This document shows positions 1-9,936 of a DNA stretch of 22,500 nt, in pieces. The stretch is from Mesostigma viride. Taxonomy: Eukaryota > Streptophyta > Mesostigmatophyceae > Mesostigmatales > Mesostigmataceae. The translations under genes were made by a program, and so were the position numbers. Under the pieces are notes generated by a model, which had not been told where the DNA came from, ran no database searches, and worked only from the letters and a program-made list of their open reading frames with translations. The stretch covers positions 699,638-722,137 of the forward strand of contig RPFO01000027.1 in assembly GCA_009746045.1 (NCBI GenBank), read 5' to 3'. Every line of letters begins with the position of its first letter. The stretch's first letter is position 1.

Positions 1-3000
1 GGCTACTATAAACATACCCACCGGCTCTTTGCTTAGAGACAGCATGGGCTACTATAAACATACCCACCGGCTCTTTGCTTAGAGACAGCATGGGCTACCA
101 TAAACATACCCACCGGCTCTTTGCTTAGAGACAGCATGGGCTACTATAAACATACCCACCGGCTCTTTGCTTAGAGACAGCATGGGCTACTATAAACATA
201 CCCACCGGCTCTTTGCTTAGAGACAGCATGGGCTACTATAAACATACCCACCGGCTCTTTGCTTAGAGACAGCATGGGCTACTATAAACATACCCACCGG
301 CTCTTTGCTTAGAGACAGCATGGGCTACTATAAACATACCCACCGGCTCTTTGCTTAGAGACAGCATGGGCTACTATAAACATACCCACCGGCTCTTTGC
401 TTAGAGACAGCATGGGCTACTATAAACATACCCACCGGCTCTTTGCTTAGAGACAGCATGGGCTACTATAAACATACCCACCGGCTCTTTGCTTAGAGAC
501 AGCATGGGCTACTATAAACATACCCACCGGCTCTTTGCTTAGAGACAGCATGGGCTACTATAAACATACCCACCGGCTCTTTGCTTAGAGACAGCATGGG
601 CTACTATAAACATACCCACCGGCTCTTTGCTTAGAGACAGCATGGGCTACTATAAACATACCCACCGGCTCTTTGCTTAGAGACAGCATGGGCTACTATA
701 AACATACCCACCGGCTCTTTGCTTAGAGACAGCATGGGCTACTATAAACATACCCACCGGCTCTTTGCTTAGAGACAGCATGGGCTACTATAAACATACC
801 CACCGGCTCTTTGCTTAGAGACAGCATGGGCTACTATAAACATACCCACCGGCTCTTTGCTTAGAGACAGCATGGGCTACGATAAACATACCCACCGGCT
901 CTTTGCTTAGAGACAGCATGGGCTACTATAAACATACCCACCGGCTCTTTGCTTAGAGACAGCATGGGCTACTATAAACATACCCACCGGCTCTTTGCTT
1001 AGAGACAGCATGGGCTACTGTAAACATACCCACCGGCTCTTTGCTTAGAGACAGCATGGGCTACTATAAACATACCCACCGGCTCTTTGCTTAGAGACAG
1101 CATGGGCTACTATAAACATACCCACCGGCTCTTTGCTTAGAGACAGCATGGGCTACTATAAACATACCCACCGGCTCTTTGCTTAGAGACAGCATGGGCT
1201 ACTATAAACATACCCACCGGCTCTTTGCTTAGAGACAGCATGGGCTACTATAAACATACCCACCGGCTCTTTGCTTAGAGACAGCATGGGCTACTATAAA
1301 CATACCCACCGGCTCTTTGCTTAGAGACAGCATGGGCTACTATAAACATACCCACCGGCTCTTTGCTTAGAGACAGCATGGGCTACGATAAACATACCCA
1401 CCGGCTCTTTGCTTAGAGACAGCATGGGCTACGATAAACATACCCACCGGCTCTTTGCTTAGAGACAGCATGGGCTACGATAAACATACCCACCGGCTCT
1501 TTGCTTAGAGACAGCATGGGCTACGATAAACATACCCACCGGCTCTTTGCTTAGAGACAGCATGGGCTACATAAACATACCCACCGGCTCTTTGCTTAGA
1601 GACAGCATGGGCTACTATAAACATACCCACCGGCTCTTTGCTTAGAGACAGCATGGGCTACTATAAACATACCCACCGGCTCTTTGCTTAGAGACAGCAT
1701 GGGCTACGATAAACATACCCACCGGCTCTTTGCTTAGAGACAGCATGGGCTACTATAAACATACCCACCGGCTCTTTGCTTAGAGACAGCATGGGCTACT
1801 ATAAACATACCCACCGGCTCTTTGCTTAGAGACAGCATGGGCTACTATAAACATACCCACCGGCTCTTTGCTTAGAGACAGCATGGGCTACTATAAACAT
1901 ACCCACCGGCTCTTTGCTTAGAGACAGCATGGGCTACTATAAACATACCCACCGGCTCTTTGCTTAGAGACAGCATGGGCTACTATAAACATACCCACCG
2001 GCTCTTTGCTTAGAGACAGCATGGGCTACTATAAACATACCCACCGGCTCTTTGCTTAGAGACAGCATGGGCTACGATAAACATACCCACCGGCTCTTTG
2101 CTTAGAGACAGCATGGGCTACTATAAACATACCCACCGGCTCTTTGCTTAGAGACAGCATGGGCTACTATAAACATACCCACCGGCTCTTTGCTTAGAGA
2201 CAGCATGGGCTACTATAAACATACCCACCGGCTCTTTGCTTAGAGACAGCATGGGCTACTATAAACATACCCACCGGCTCTTTGCTTAGAGACAGCATGG
2301 GCTACTATAAACATACCCACCGGCTCTTTGCTTAGAGACAGCATGGGCTACTATAAACATACCCACCGGCTCTTTGCTTAGAGACAGCATGGGCTACTAT
2401 AAACATACCCACCGGCTCTTTGCTTAGAGACAGCATGGGCTACTATAAACATACCCACCGGCTCTTTGCTTAGAGACAGCATGGGCTACTATAAACATAC
2501 CCACCGGCTCTTTGCTTAGAGACAGCATGGGCTACGATAAACATACCCACCGGCTCTTTGCTTAGAGACAGCATGGGCTACGATAAACATACCCACCGGC
2601 TCTTTGCTTAGAGACAGCATGGGCTACGATAAACATACCCACCGGCTCTTTGCTTAGAGACAGCATGGGCTACGATAAACATACCCACCGGCTCTTTGCT
2701 TAGAGACAGCATGGGCTACGATAAACATACCCACCGGCTCTTTGCTTAGAGACAGCATGGGCTACGATAAACATACCCACCGGCTCTTTGCTTAGAGACA
2801 GCATGGGCTACTATAAACATACCCACCGGCTCTTTGCTTAGAGACAGCATGGGCTACTATAAACATACCCACCGGCTCTTTGCTTAGAGACAGCATGGGC
2901 TACTATAAACATACCCACCGGCTCTTTGCTTAGAGACAGCATGGGCTACTATAAACATACCCACCGGCTCTTTGCTTAGAGACAGCATGGGCTACTATAA

Positions 3001-5289
3001 ACATACCCACCGGCTCTTTGCTTAGAGACAGCATGGGCTACTATAAACATACCCACCGGCTCTTTGCTTAGAGACAGCATGGGCTACTATAAACATACCC
3101 ACCGGCTCTTTGCTTAGAGACAGCATGGGCTACTATAAACATACCCACCGGCTCTTTGCTTAGAGACAGCATGGGCTACTATAAACATACCCACCGGCTC
3201 TTTGCTTAGAGACAGCATGGGCTACTATAAACATACCCACCGGCTCTTTGCTTAGAGACAGCATGGGCTACTATAAACATACCCACCGGCTCTTTGCTTA
3301 GAGACAGCATGGGCTACGATAAACATACCCACCGGCTCTTTGCTTAGAGACAGCATGGGCTACTATAAACATACCCACCGGCTCTTTGCTTAGAGACAGC
3401 ATGGGCTACTATAAACATACCCACCGGCTCTTTGCTTAGAGACAGCATGGGCTACTATAAACATACCCACCGGCTCTTTGCTTAGAGACAGCATGGGCTA
3501 CTATAAACATACCCACCGGCTCTTTGCTTAGAGACAGCATGGGCTACTATAAACATACCCACCGGCTCTTTGCTTAGAGACAGCATGGGCTACGATAAAC
3601 ATACCCACCGGCTCTTTGCTTAGAGACAGCATGGGCTACGATAAACATACCCACCGGCTCTTTGCTTAGAGACAGCATGGGCTACTATAAACATACCCAC
3701 CGGCTCTTTGCTTAGAGACAGCATGGGCTACTATAAACATACCCACCGGCTCTTTGCTTAGAGACAGCATGGGCTACTATAAACATACCCACCGGCTCTT
3801 TGCTTAGAGACAGCATGGGCTACTATAAACATACCCACCGGCTCTTTGCTTAGAGACAGCATGGGCTACTATAAACATACCCACCGGCTCTTTGCTTAGA
3901 GACAGCATGGGCTACGATAAACATACCCACCGGCTCTTTGCTTAGAGACAGCATGGGCTACGATAAACATACCCACCGGCTCTTTGCTTAGAGACAGCAT
4001 GGGCTACGATAAACATACCCACCGGCTCTTTGCCTAGAGACAGCATGGGCTACTATAAACATACCCACCGGCGCTTTGCTTAGAGACAGCATGGGCTACT
4101 ATAAACACACCCACCGGCTCTTTGCTTAGAGACAGCATGGGCTACTATAAACATACCCACCGGCTCTTTGCTTAGAGACAGCATGGGCTACTATAAACAT
4201 ACCCACCGGCTCTTTGCTTAGAGACAGCATGGGCTACTATAAACATACCCACCGGCTCTTTGCTTAGAGACAGCATGGGCTACTATAAACATACCCACCG
4301 GCTCTTTGCTTAGAGACAGCATGGGCTACTATAAACATACCCACCGGCTCTTTGCTTAGAGACAGCATGGGCTACTATAAACATACCCACCGGCTCTTTG
4401 CTTAGAGACAGCATGGGCTACTATAAACATACCCACCGGCTCTTTGCTTAGAGACAGCATGGGCTACTATAAACACACCCACCGGCTCTTTGCTTAGAGA
4501 CAGCATGGGCTACTATAAACATACCCACCGGCTCTTTGCTTAGAGACAGCATGGGCTACGATAAACATACCCACCGGCTCTTTGCTTAGAGACAGCATGG
4601 GCTACTATAAACATACCCACCGGCTCTTTGCTTAGAGACAGCATGGGCTACTATAAACATACCCACCGGCTCTTTGCTTAGAGACAGCATGGGCTACTAT
4701 AAACATACCCACCGGCTCTTTGCTTAGAGACAGCATGGGCTACGATAAACATACCCACCGGCTCTTTGCTTAGAGACAGCATGGGCTACGATAAACATAC
4801 CCACCGGCTCTTTGCTTAGAGACAGCATGGGCTACTATAAACATACCCACCGGCTCTTTGCTTAGAGACAGCATGGGCTACTATAAACATACCCACCGGC
4901 TCTTTGCTTAGAGACAGCATGGGCTACGATAAACATACCCACCGGCTCTTTGCTTAGAGACAGCATGGGCTACTATAAACATACCCACCGGCTCTTTGCT
5001 TAGAGACAGCATGGGCTACTATAAACATACCCACCGGCTCTTTGCTTAGAGACAGCATGGGCTACGATAAACATACCCACCGGCTCTTTGCTTAGAGACA
5101 GCATGGGCTACTATAAACATACCCACCGGCTCTTTGCTTAGAGACAGCATGGGCTACTATAAACATACCCACCGGCTCTTTGCTTAGAGACAGCATGGGC
5201 TACGATAAACATACCCACCGGCTCTTTGCTTAGAGACAGCATGGGCTACTATAAACATACCCACCGGCTCTTTGCTTAGAGACAGCATG
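1..5289. repeat. 46-bp satellite array, 115 units
   Basis: Head-to-tail array whose unit starts GGGCTACTATAAACATACCC and ends in AGAGACAGCAT. The period is 46 bp; one unit near 1571 has lost a base, and 1-5289 then equals exactly 115 units. Units are almost identical. The only common variant is T to G in CTACTATA/CTACGATA, which occurs singly and in runs (four near 1386-1530, six near 2532-2770, three near 3910-4010). Rare changes are seen near 1020, 4034, 4072, 4107 and 4474. Because 46 is not a multiple of three, no frame stays open, so it is not coding. It reaches the window edge and probably continues. It lies either in the last visible intron (12) of the minus-strand gene or beyond its end. 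Confidence 0.97.
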
Positions 5290-5360
5290 GGCTACTACTA
5301 CTTCAGACTATTATGTGCTACTATACACCGTATCAGGCGTGGATGCTGAATCTGTGCTGT

Positions 5361-5723
5361 AGTCACGAGGAGTGGTCACTAGCAGTGGTCACGAGGAGTG
5401 GTCACCAGCAGTGGTCACGAGCAGTGGTCACTAGCAGTGGTCACGAGGAGTGGTCACTAGCAGTGGTCACCAGCAGTGGTCACGAGCAGTAGTCACTAGC
5501 AGTGGTCACAAGTAGTGGTCACGAGGAGTGGTCACTAGCAGTGGTCACGAGGAGTGGTCACGAGGAGTGGTCACCAGCAGTGGTCACGAGCAGTGGTCAC
5601 TAGCAGTGGTCACAAGTAGTGGTCACGAGCAGTGGTCACGAGCAGTGGTCATGAGGAGTGGTCACTAGCAGTGGTCGCTAGTAGTGGTCACGAGCAGTGG
5701 TCACGAGGCGTGGTCACGAGTAG
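5361..5723. repeat. 13-bp minisatellite, about 28 units
   Basis: Tandem variants of CAGTGGTCACGAG, CAGTGGTCACTAG and GAGTGGTCACGAG with a period of 13 bp. It starts about 70 bp after the end of the 46-bp satellite, and no similarity between the two units is apparent. Units are more diverged from each other than the satellite units are. No coding potential is seen. Confidence 0.93.
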
Positions 5724-6137
5724 TCCTGAGTCACGTCTGTGATGGTTCACCCGATCACGCCACGTGCCCTGGCCCTCACGTGCCCCTAGAACCGGTACCC
5801 CTGCGGTACCTGGTGGCATCGCTTCGGGACTTGATAACTTTCACGTCCCTTGTCCAAATAAGGTGTTCAGCGCGGCGTTGGAAAGATCTCTTTAAGTATG
5901 TCATGCCTGGCATATTGCATCACCAATATGCTAACTGCACGAGTAGTGATACATCGAGGTGGGGGGTTTCATACCCCCATACATTTGTATGGAGCATAGA
6001 CTACAGGCTGCATAGAAAAGATCGCATAATGTGACCCACATACCACAGAACATCATACCACCCTATGTATTGGAGTGTCTGCTATTATATCATAGCACCC
6101 TATGTAATGGAGCGTCTACTTAAGCCCATGTATCAAT
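5724..6137. other. Region without a recognisable gene
   Basis: AT-rich sequence after the 13-bp minisatellite. The only structure seen is a short direct duplication, about 26 bp, at 6058-6083 and 6095-6120 (core CACCCTATGTA.TGGAG.GTCT). A 116-codon plus-strand reading frame runs through part of it but begins inside the minisatellite and resembles nothing known. It probably belongs to intron 12 of the minus-strand gene. Confidence 0.6.
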
Positions 6138-6182
6138 CATGTTCGGTGTGGACGCTCCATCCACGCACAGGGGCGAGACTTT
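6138..6182 (-). repeat. Degenerate copy of the exon 12 / intron 12 junction
   Basis: On the plus strand this matches 6334-6378 (CATGTTCGGTGTGGACG against CATGTCCGGCGTGGACA, then CACAGGGGCGAG against CACCAGGGCGAG), about 196 bp away. Read on the minus strand it would encode SPLCVDGASTPNM beside the real exon's SPWCADSLSTPDM. The GT of the splice donor is lost after ATG, so it cannot act as a 5' splice site. Confidence 0.75.
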
Positions 6183-6333
6183 ACCATGGCTGATTCAAAG
6201 CCAACAATAGGCACATCGAAACCTTCTTCTCCACTGTGCATGGGAGTCAAGCGTGTAATACCAACATATGCTAAATAAGGAAAGAAAAGCACATACTAGA
6301 ACCCTACTAGTGATTATTCATTATTCAACGTAC

Positions 6334-6473
6334 CATGTCCGGCGTGGACAAGGAGTCGGCACACCAGGGCGAGTAGTCGTGGTTGTAGCCCGATGTGTCG
6401 CCGCGCATGGTCAGCTTTGCACCGACACCAGCCAGGAGGGGGATGGGGACCGCGTCCTCCATGACGTCACCGT
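6334..6473 (-). CDS. Clostripain-like protease gene, exon 12: start of second PPC domain
   Basis: The 140-nt exon (residues 937-983) begins after the acceptor CTTTCTGGTCGTTGCCGCAG (phase 1) and ends at ATG|GTACGT (phase 0). It encodes the first third of a PPC (pre-peptidase C-terminal) domain: GDVMEDAVPIP, then WCADSLSTPDM. It has exactly the length and phases of exon 9 and aligns with it without a gap, about 15 of 46 residues identical (GD, DA, IP, TS, Y, C, DM). PPC domains are extracellular beta-sandwich modules attached to secreted proteases. By analogy with exons 10 and 11, two more exons should follow. None is recognisable between here and position 1, so the domain is incomplete in this window or its remaining exons lie past the satellite. 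Confidence 0.82.
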
Positions 6474-6561
6474 CTGCGGCAACGACCAGAAAGAAAAGCG
6501 TGCCAGCATCAACGACCAGAGAAAAGAGTGCCAGCGTAAATATCGTGGATTTCTTCCAAGT

Positions 6562-6632
6562 AGCAGGGAGGGGCACCTCGCCATGACGTCACCGCGCGCG
6601 GCAGCAACCAGAGAGAAAAGTGCCGGCATTCA
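6562..6632 (-). repeat. Degenerate copy of the intron 11 / exon 12 acceptor junction
   Basis: This matches the real junction at 6438-6512, about 124 bp away. Both contain, on the plus strand, CATGACGTCACCG, then GCGGCA.C.ACCAGA and GAAAAG.GTGCC.GCAT. On the sense (minus) strand the acceptor CCGCAG has become CCGCGCG, so the AG is lost. Confidence 0.8.
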
Positions 6633-6720
6633 TGTCAGGATTCGTATTTCCAGGGCCAGAAATGCGTAGCACATGTGCCGTCGCTGTCATTGGCACCCGT
6701 TAGACAAGCGTGCCCACGTG

Positions 6721-7260
6721 GAGCGTGCCAGCATAAACACCAGCATGAAGCGTGCCAGCATGAAGCGTGCCAGCGTGAAGCGTGCCAGCGTGAAGCGTGC
6801 CAGCATGAAGCGTGCCAGCATGAAGCGTGCCAGCATGAAGCGTGCCAGCGTGAAGCGTGCCAGCATGAAGCGTGCCAGCATGAAGCGTGCCAGCATGAAG
6901 CGTGCCAGCGTGAAGCGTGCCAGCGTGAAGCGTGCCAGCATGAAGCGTGCCAGCGTGAAGCGTGCCAGCGTGAAGCGTGCCAGCATGAAGCGTGCCAGCG
7001 TGAAGCGTGCCAGCATGAAGCGTGCCAGCATGAAGCGTGCCAGCATGAAGCGTGCCAGCGTGAAGCGTGCCAGCATGAAGCGTGCCAGCGTGAAGCGTGC
7101 CAGCATGAAGCGTGCCAGCGTGAAGCGTGCCAGCATGAAGCGTGCCAGCGTGAAGCGTGCCAGCATGAAGCGTGCCAGCATGAAGCGTGCCAGCGTGAAG
7201 CGTGCCAGCGTAAAGCGTGCCAGCGTGAAGCGTGCCAGCGTGAAGCGTGCCAGCCTAAAC
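6721..7260. repeat. 15-bp minisatellite with two alternating unit types
   Basis: There are 34 clean 15-bp units in 6751-7260 (CGTGCCAGCATGAAG or CGTGCCAGCGTGAAG) plus degenerate edges from 6721. The A/G forms are intermixed irregularly. The last line holds a TAAAG variant and a final CCTAAAC unit. The unit is close to the intron sequence beside the exon 12 acceptor (GAAAAGCGTGCCAGCATCAA near 6493), so the array probably arose from it. As 15 is a multiple of three, long reading frames stay open on both strands (repeats of KRASM, ACQHE and ARFML). They are artefacts of the repeat within intron 11. Confidence 0.95.
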
Positions 7261-7590
7261 ACCAGCGTTGGAATTGAGTGGCTACTGAGAATTGGAACTT
7301 GTTCCTCCGATTCTATCTTTTCTCAAACGGGAGATAGCTTGCTTCTGCCACCTGTCCAAACAACCCGACAAGTGTGCCAGCAGCACCATCAAGGCTAGCG
7401 TCGAATAGCCATAGAGGCGGGAACTAGGGGCCTTATCCCCCCCCGATAATGCCACCACATCTCTCAATTGATAATGCCATCATCTGCATCCTAATGAAGA
7501 CGGCATGCAGTCCATCCGCATGCGCTATACAGCCTCTGCTGCTCTTCCCACATCCTCTTGTGCTTGACTGCACTTACCAGGCGTTGGTCA
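7261..7590. other. Intron 11 sequence, no further feature
   Basis: Between the 15-bp minisatellite and the copied exon 11 donor. Short stretches such as GATAATGCCA occur twice (7445, 7470). No exon, RNA gene or mobile element is recognised. Confidence 0.5.
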
Positions 7591-7640
7591 CAGTATGCCT
7601 CTACGGTAGGCATAGGGACGCACCTTGCGCATAGGATCGC
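7591..7640 (-). repeat. Degenerate copy of the exon 11 / intron 11 donor junction
   Basis: CAGTATGCCTCTA is shared with 7712-7724, and TGCGCAT with the exon edge, about 120 bp apart. On the sense strand the copy reads GCGCAAG|GTGCGT where the real donor reads GCGCAGG|GTAAGT, so a plausible 5' splice site survives in the copy. Confidence 0.72.
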
Positions 7641-7739
7641 TCCCACTATTTGGTATTTCGATACGCTGTTATCCAAACTGTGATCTTTCTTTATGCGTAC
7701 CGGACGGGTTGCAGTATGCCTCTAGGGATGGCCACTTAC

Positions 7740-7795
7740 CCTGCGCATCCACGTGGACTTGGAGCTCGAAGCTCCCGTGCTGGTTGACGTCGTAT
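7740..7795 (-). CDS. Clostripain-like protease gene, exon 11: end of first PPC domain
   Basis: The 56-nt exon (residues 918-936 plus one base) starts after TCGTGGTCCACAG (phase 2) and ends at GCGCAGG|GTAAGT (phase 1). It encodes YDVNQHGSFELQVHVDAQ, the last two strands of a PPC domain. Joined to exon 10 it gives YYIMVDGYDVNQHGSFELQV, the usual PPC ending (YYI.VDGY...G.F.L.V). The exon is too short for ordinary gene finders but is fixed by phase and by the domain pattern. Confidence 0.83.
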
Positions 7796-7810
7796 CTGTG
7801 GACCACGAGA

Positions 7811-8257
7811 TAAACGCAGCACAAGGGGTCATACGGTCATTGTAGTAACGGTAAGACCCTATTGGCTTTGTGTAGTATTTGTGGGCGATGGGCATGACAT
7901 AAACGCAGCACAAGGGGTCATACGGTCATTGTAGTACCGGTAACACCCTATTGGCTTTGTGTAGTATTTGTGGGCGATGGGCATGACATAAACGCAGCAC
8001 AAGGCGTCATACGGTCATTCTAGTAACGGTAACACCCTATTGGCTTTGCGTAGTATTTGTGGGCGATGGGTATGACATAAACGCAGCACAAGGGGTCATA
8101 CGGTCATTCTAGTAACGGTAACACCCTATTGGCTTTGCGTAGTATTTGTGGGCGATGGGCATGACATAAACGCAGCACAAGGCGTCATACGGTCATTCTA
8201 GTAACGGTAACACCCTATTGGTTTTGTGTAGTATTTGTGTGGGCGATGGGCATGACA
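7811..8257. repeat. 89-bp tandem repeat, five units, in intron 10
   Basis: The marker TAAACGCAGCAC(A) recurs at 7811, 7900, 7989, 8078 and 8167, exactly 89 bp apart, with a diverged sixth start at 8258 (91 bp). Units contain GGTCATACGGTCATT, ACCCTATTGGCTTTG and GTGGGCGATGGGCATGAC. The array begins about 15 bp upstream, on the sense strand, of the exon 11 acceptor. No coding potential is seen. Confidence 0.93.
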
Positions 8258-8682
8258 TAAACGCAGTGTGAAGGCGTCGAGGGATTCTGAGGCATAGGGG
8301 GAAAGGGCCACACGTCGACCCTCAGAAGATGCAGTACAGAGAATGTATGCGCATGTAAAATTTTATGTGCCATTTCGTATAATGCCATTGCCTCCCCACC
8401 TCCCCCCCGGTTCACCCTACGTCCGCAGGATGATTTGGTAATGCAGCACCGAGTATGTTACTACGCAAGTCTTATGCATCATTACTAAGTAAGTGTAAGT
8501 CTTATGCATCCCCCTCCCCCCCCAACCCTTTTCTCTACCCATGTTCGGAGTATGTCTCTATACCCCTTTTCCGTCTATATATTACTACGCAGTCATATAC
8601 CCCAACGTCTCTATACCCCTTTTTGGACTGCGCCGCAATACATATATTACTACGCGGTAATATACTTTCTCAATGTAAAACT
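8258..8682. other. Intron 10 remainder, short AT-rich repeats
   Basis: It contains short repeated words: GTCTTATGCAT twice (8468, 8498), GTCTCTATACCCCTTTT twice (8553, 8607) and TATATTACTACGC twice (8577, 8645). These suggest older tandem duplications. No exon or gene is recognised. Confidence 0.55.
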
Positions 8683-8732
8683 GGATGACCCACCCACCGC
8701 GATATGATAGGTCATTAAGCGATGGCCGCGAT
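8683..8732 (-). repeat. Degenerate copy of the exon 10 / intron 10 donor junction
   Basis: The plus-strand series CCCACCCACC, ATGATAGGT and GATGGCC parallels CCCACCCACTCACC, GATGTAGTAGGT and ATTGGCC at 8768-8813. Read on the minus strand it would give NDLSYRGGW where the real exon gives NVTYYIMVDG. The offset is about 85 bp, and the copy is strongly diverged. Confidence 0.6.
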
Positions 8733-8779
8733 ACTGTGAAGTAATTCAGTTGCGATGGGATAACGTCCCACCCACTCAC

Positions 8780-8997
8780 CCATCCACCATGATGTAGTAG
8801 GTGACATTGGCCTCCATCCTCAGCCGCACCGCGCTTCCGATCGAGTGATCCGCTCCGCACGCCAAGTCCCCCGCGCCATCATCGTTGCAGGCCAGCGACG
8901 TGCGGTTCGCCAGCATGACTTGGAGGATGGTATCAAAGGCCGACACGCAGGTGTCGAAGCGCACGGTTTGGCCGATGCGGGGCGTGTAGGAGAATAT
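8780..8997 (-). CDS. Clostripain-like protease gene, exon 10: core of first PPC domain
   Basis: The 218-nt exon (residues 846-917) starts after CCTCTACCCCCAG (phase 0) and ends at GTGGATGG|GTGAGT (phase 2). The PPC hallmarks are IFSYTP, then GQTVRFDTC, FDTILQVM, ACNDDGAGD, and finally NVTYYIMVDG. Four cysteines (FDTC, LACND, LACGA and one in exon 9) fit a disulfide-bonded extracellular domain. With exon 9 the join reads GRDM-IFSYTP, the expected PPC beta-strand. PPC domains often help secretion or substrate contact and may be removed on maturation; which applies here is unknown. Confidence 0.88.
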
Positions 8998-9205
8998 CTG
9001 GGGGTAGAGGCATGAACCGATGCAGAAAAAGCATACTACTATAAAAAGGCACGTGCCTGAAATGAGAGAGAGATTCCATGCAGGCCACGTAAACGAATAT
9101 GATGAGGGGGGGGGGTGTGGAGGGTACAAATCAGTTCCGCACAGAATTTATATTTGCTTCAATGGGGCGATGGTAAGTAGGACGGCCACTACAGGCATAA
9201 ACGGA
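8998..9205. other. Start of intron 9, no separate feature
   Basis: Intron sequence on the acceptor side of exon 10, including the pyrimidine-rich CCCC stretch at 9106-9117 on the sense strand. No other gene or element is recognised here. Confidence 0.5.
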
Positions 9206-9236
9206 GGCCGTGTAGGAGAACACCTCGGGAAGGGGG
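9206..9236 (-). repeat. Degenerate copy of the intron 9 / exon 10 acceptor junction
   Basis: GGCCGTGTAGGAGAACACCT parallels GGGCGTGTAGGAGAATATCT of the exon 10 start (8980-9000), about 227 bp away. The sense strand reads CCCGAG|GTGTTCTCCTACACG, giving VFSYTA beside the real IFSYTP. An AG remains at the matching place. Confidence 0.7.
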
Positions 9237-9568
9237 AGAAGGGGAAATGCCAGGTGCATCCTTCAAGCAAAAACAGGGATAGCATCTATCCAAAATGAGA
9301 GAGCATCTAATTGAAAAGGTGGTCAAGACCTTCCATCCAACCAGTTCAAAGGGAACACTTCCTTTCAAAAAATGGAAAGAAGAATATTCAATGGGATATG
9401 TTATTCTTCAAAACTCATTAAAGAATATTCCCTTTCAAAGAAAAGGGAAGGAAAAATCTAAAGCGGCAAACCCAAGCTGTAAGCGCGAATAGGAGACAAC
9501 TAGGCAAAGCACCTTGGTGGCTCTCAACGCGGCCAAAGAGGCGAGGGCGAGGGAAAGGACAGCATGCG
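9237..9568. other. Intron 9 middle part, AAG-rich
   Basis: A-rich stretch with related words, CCTTTCAAA and AAGAATATTC, each twice (9360/9430 and 9380/9421). It may be a decayed duplication. A short plus-strand reading frame (9295-9492) is lysine-rich and resembles nothing known; I do not call it a gene. Confidence 0.5.
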
Positions 9569-9618
9569 CACACACACCATGTCACATCCCCTTGGATGAG
9601 CAGGGCGCCACAATAATA
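9569..9618 (-). repeat. Degenerate copy of the exon 9 / intron 9 donor junction
   Basis: CACCATGTC, then GAGCAGGGCGCCAC, are shared with 9670-9714, about 98 bp away. The sense strand gives GCGCCCTGCTC, then GACATG|GTGTGT, against the real GACATG|GTGCGT, so a GT is retained at the same place. Confidence 0.82.
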
Positions 9619-9672
9619 CACATCGTAGTTCTAAAATAGAACAGCTACGCCAAAATGATGGCGCGAACGCAC

Positions 9673-9812
9673 CATGTCGCGCCCCCCCGTGCGTGAGGAG
9701 CAGGGCGCCACGTAGGTGTCCCGCAGGCTCGACGTGCTGGCCGGCAGGCTGAGCGATTTGTTGATGCCGTCCAGAAAGGGGATTGCCCACGCGTCAGCGA
9801 TCGAATCGCCAC
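9673..9812 (-). CDS. Clostripain-like protease gene, exon 9: start of first PPC domain
   Basis: The 140-nt exon (residues 799-845) begins after CCCACACGGTCGCCAG (phase 1) and ends at GACATG|GTGCGT (phase 0). It encodes (C)GDSIADAWAIP, then DTYVAPC and GGRDM, the typical opening of a PPC domain (C-G-D-x-x-x-x-A..I). Exons 9, 10 and 11 together make 414 nt flanked by phase-1 introns, i.e. a self-contained module that can be duplicated without frame change. Exon 12 starts a second such module of identical first-exon length. Confidence 0.86.
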
Positions 9813-9902
9813 CTGGCGACCGTGTGGGTGGTCGCCAAGAGTTACAGCAAACATCGCATCGGCCACAATCACCCGATAAGGACATGAACCCCAAACACTG
9901 AT

Positions 9903-9936
9903 GGCGAACTCGCCACCTGGTGACATGCAGGTGTGC
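9903..9936 (-). repeat. Degenerate copy of the intron 8 / exon 9 acceptor junction
   Basis: GCGAACTCGCCACCTGGTGAC matches the real TCGAATCGCCACCTGGCGAC (9801-9820), about 102 bp away. The sense strand retains CACCAG|GTGGCGA, so the AG acceptor is intact in the copy. Confidence 0.82.

Noticed and set aside
1-5289. CRISPR array
   Set aside because: The array is a continuous 46-bp satellite with no unique spacers, in eukaryotic DNA.
6673-7398. Long open frames on both strands across the 15-bp repeat (KRASM, ACQHE, ARFML repeats)
   Set aside because: The period is a multiple of three and the unit has no stop in several frames, so open frames arise automatically. The tract lies between exons 11 and 12 of the minus-strand gene.
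9295-9492. Short lysine-rich plus-strand frame
   Set aside because: A-rich composition, no homology, and it lies inside intron 9.
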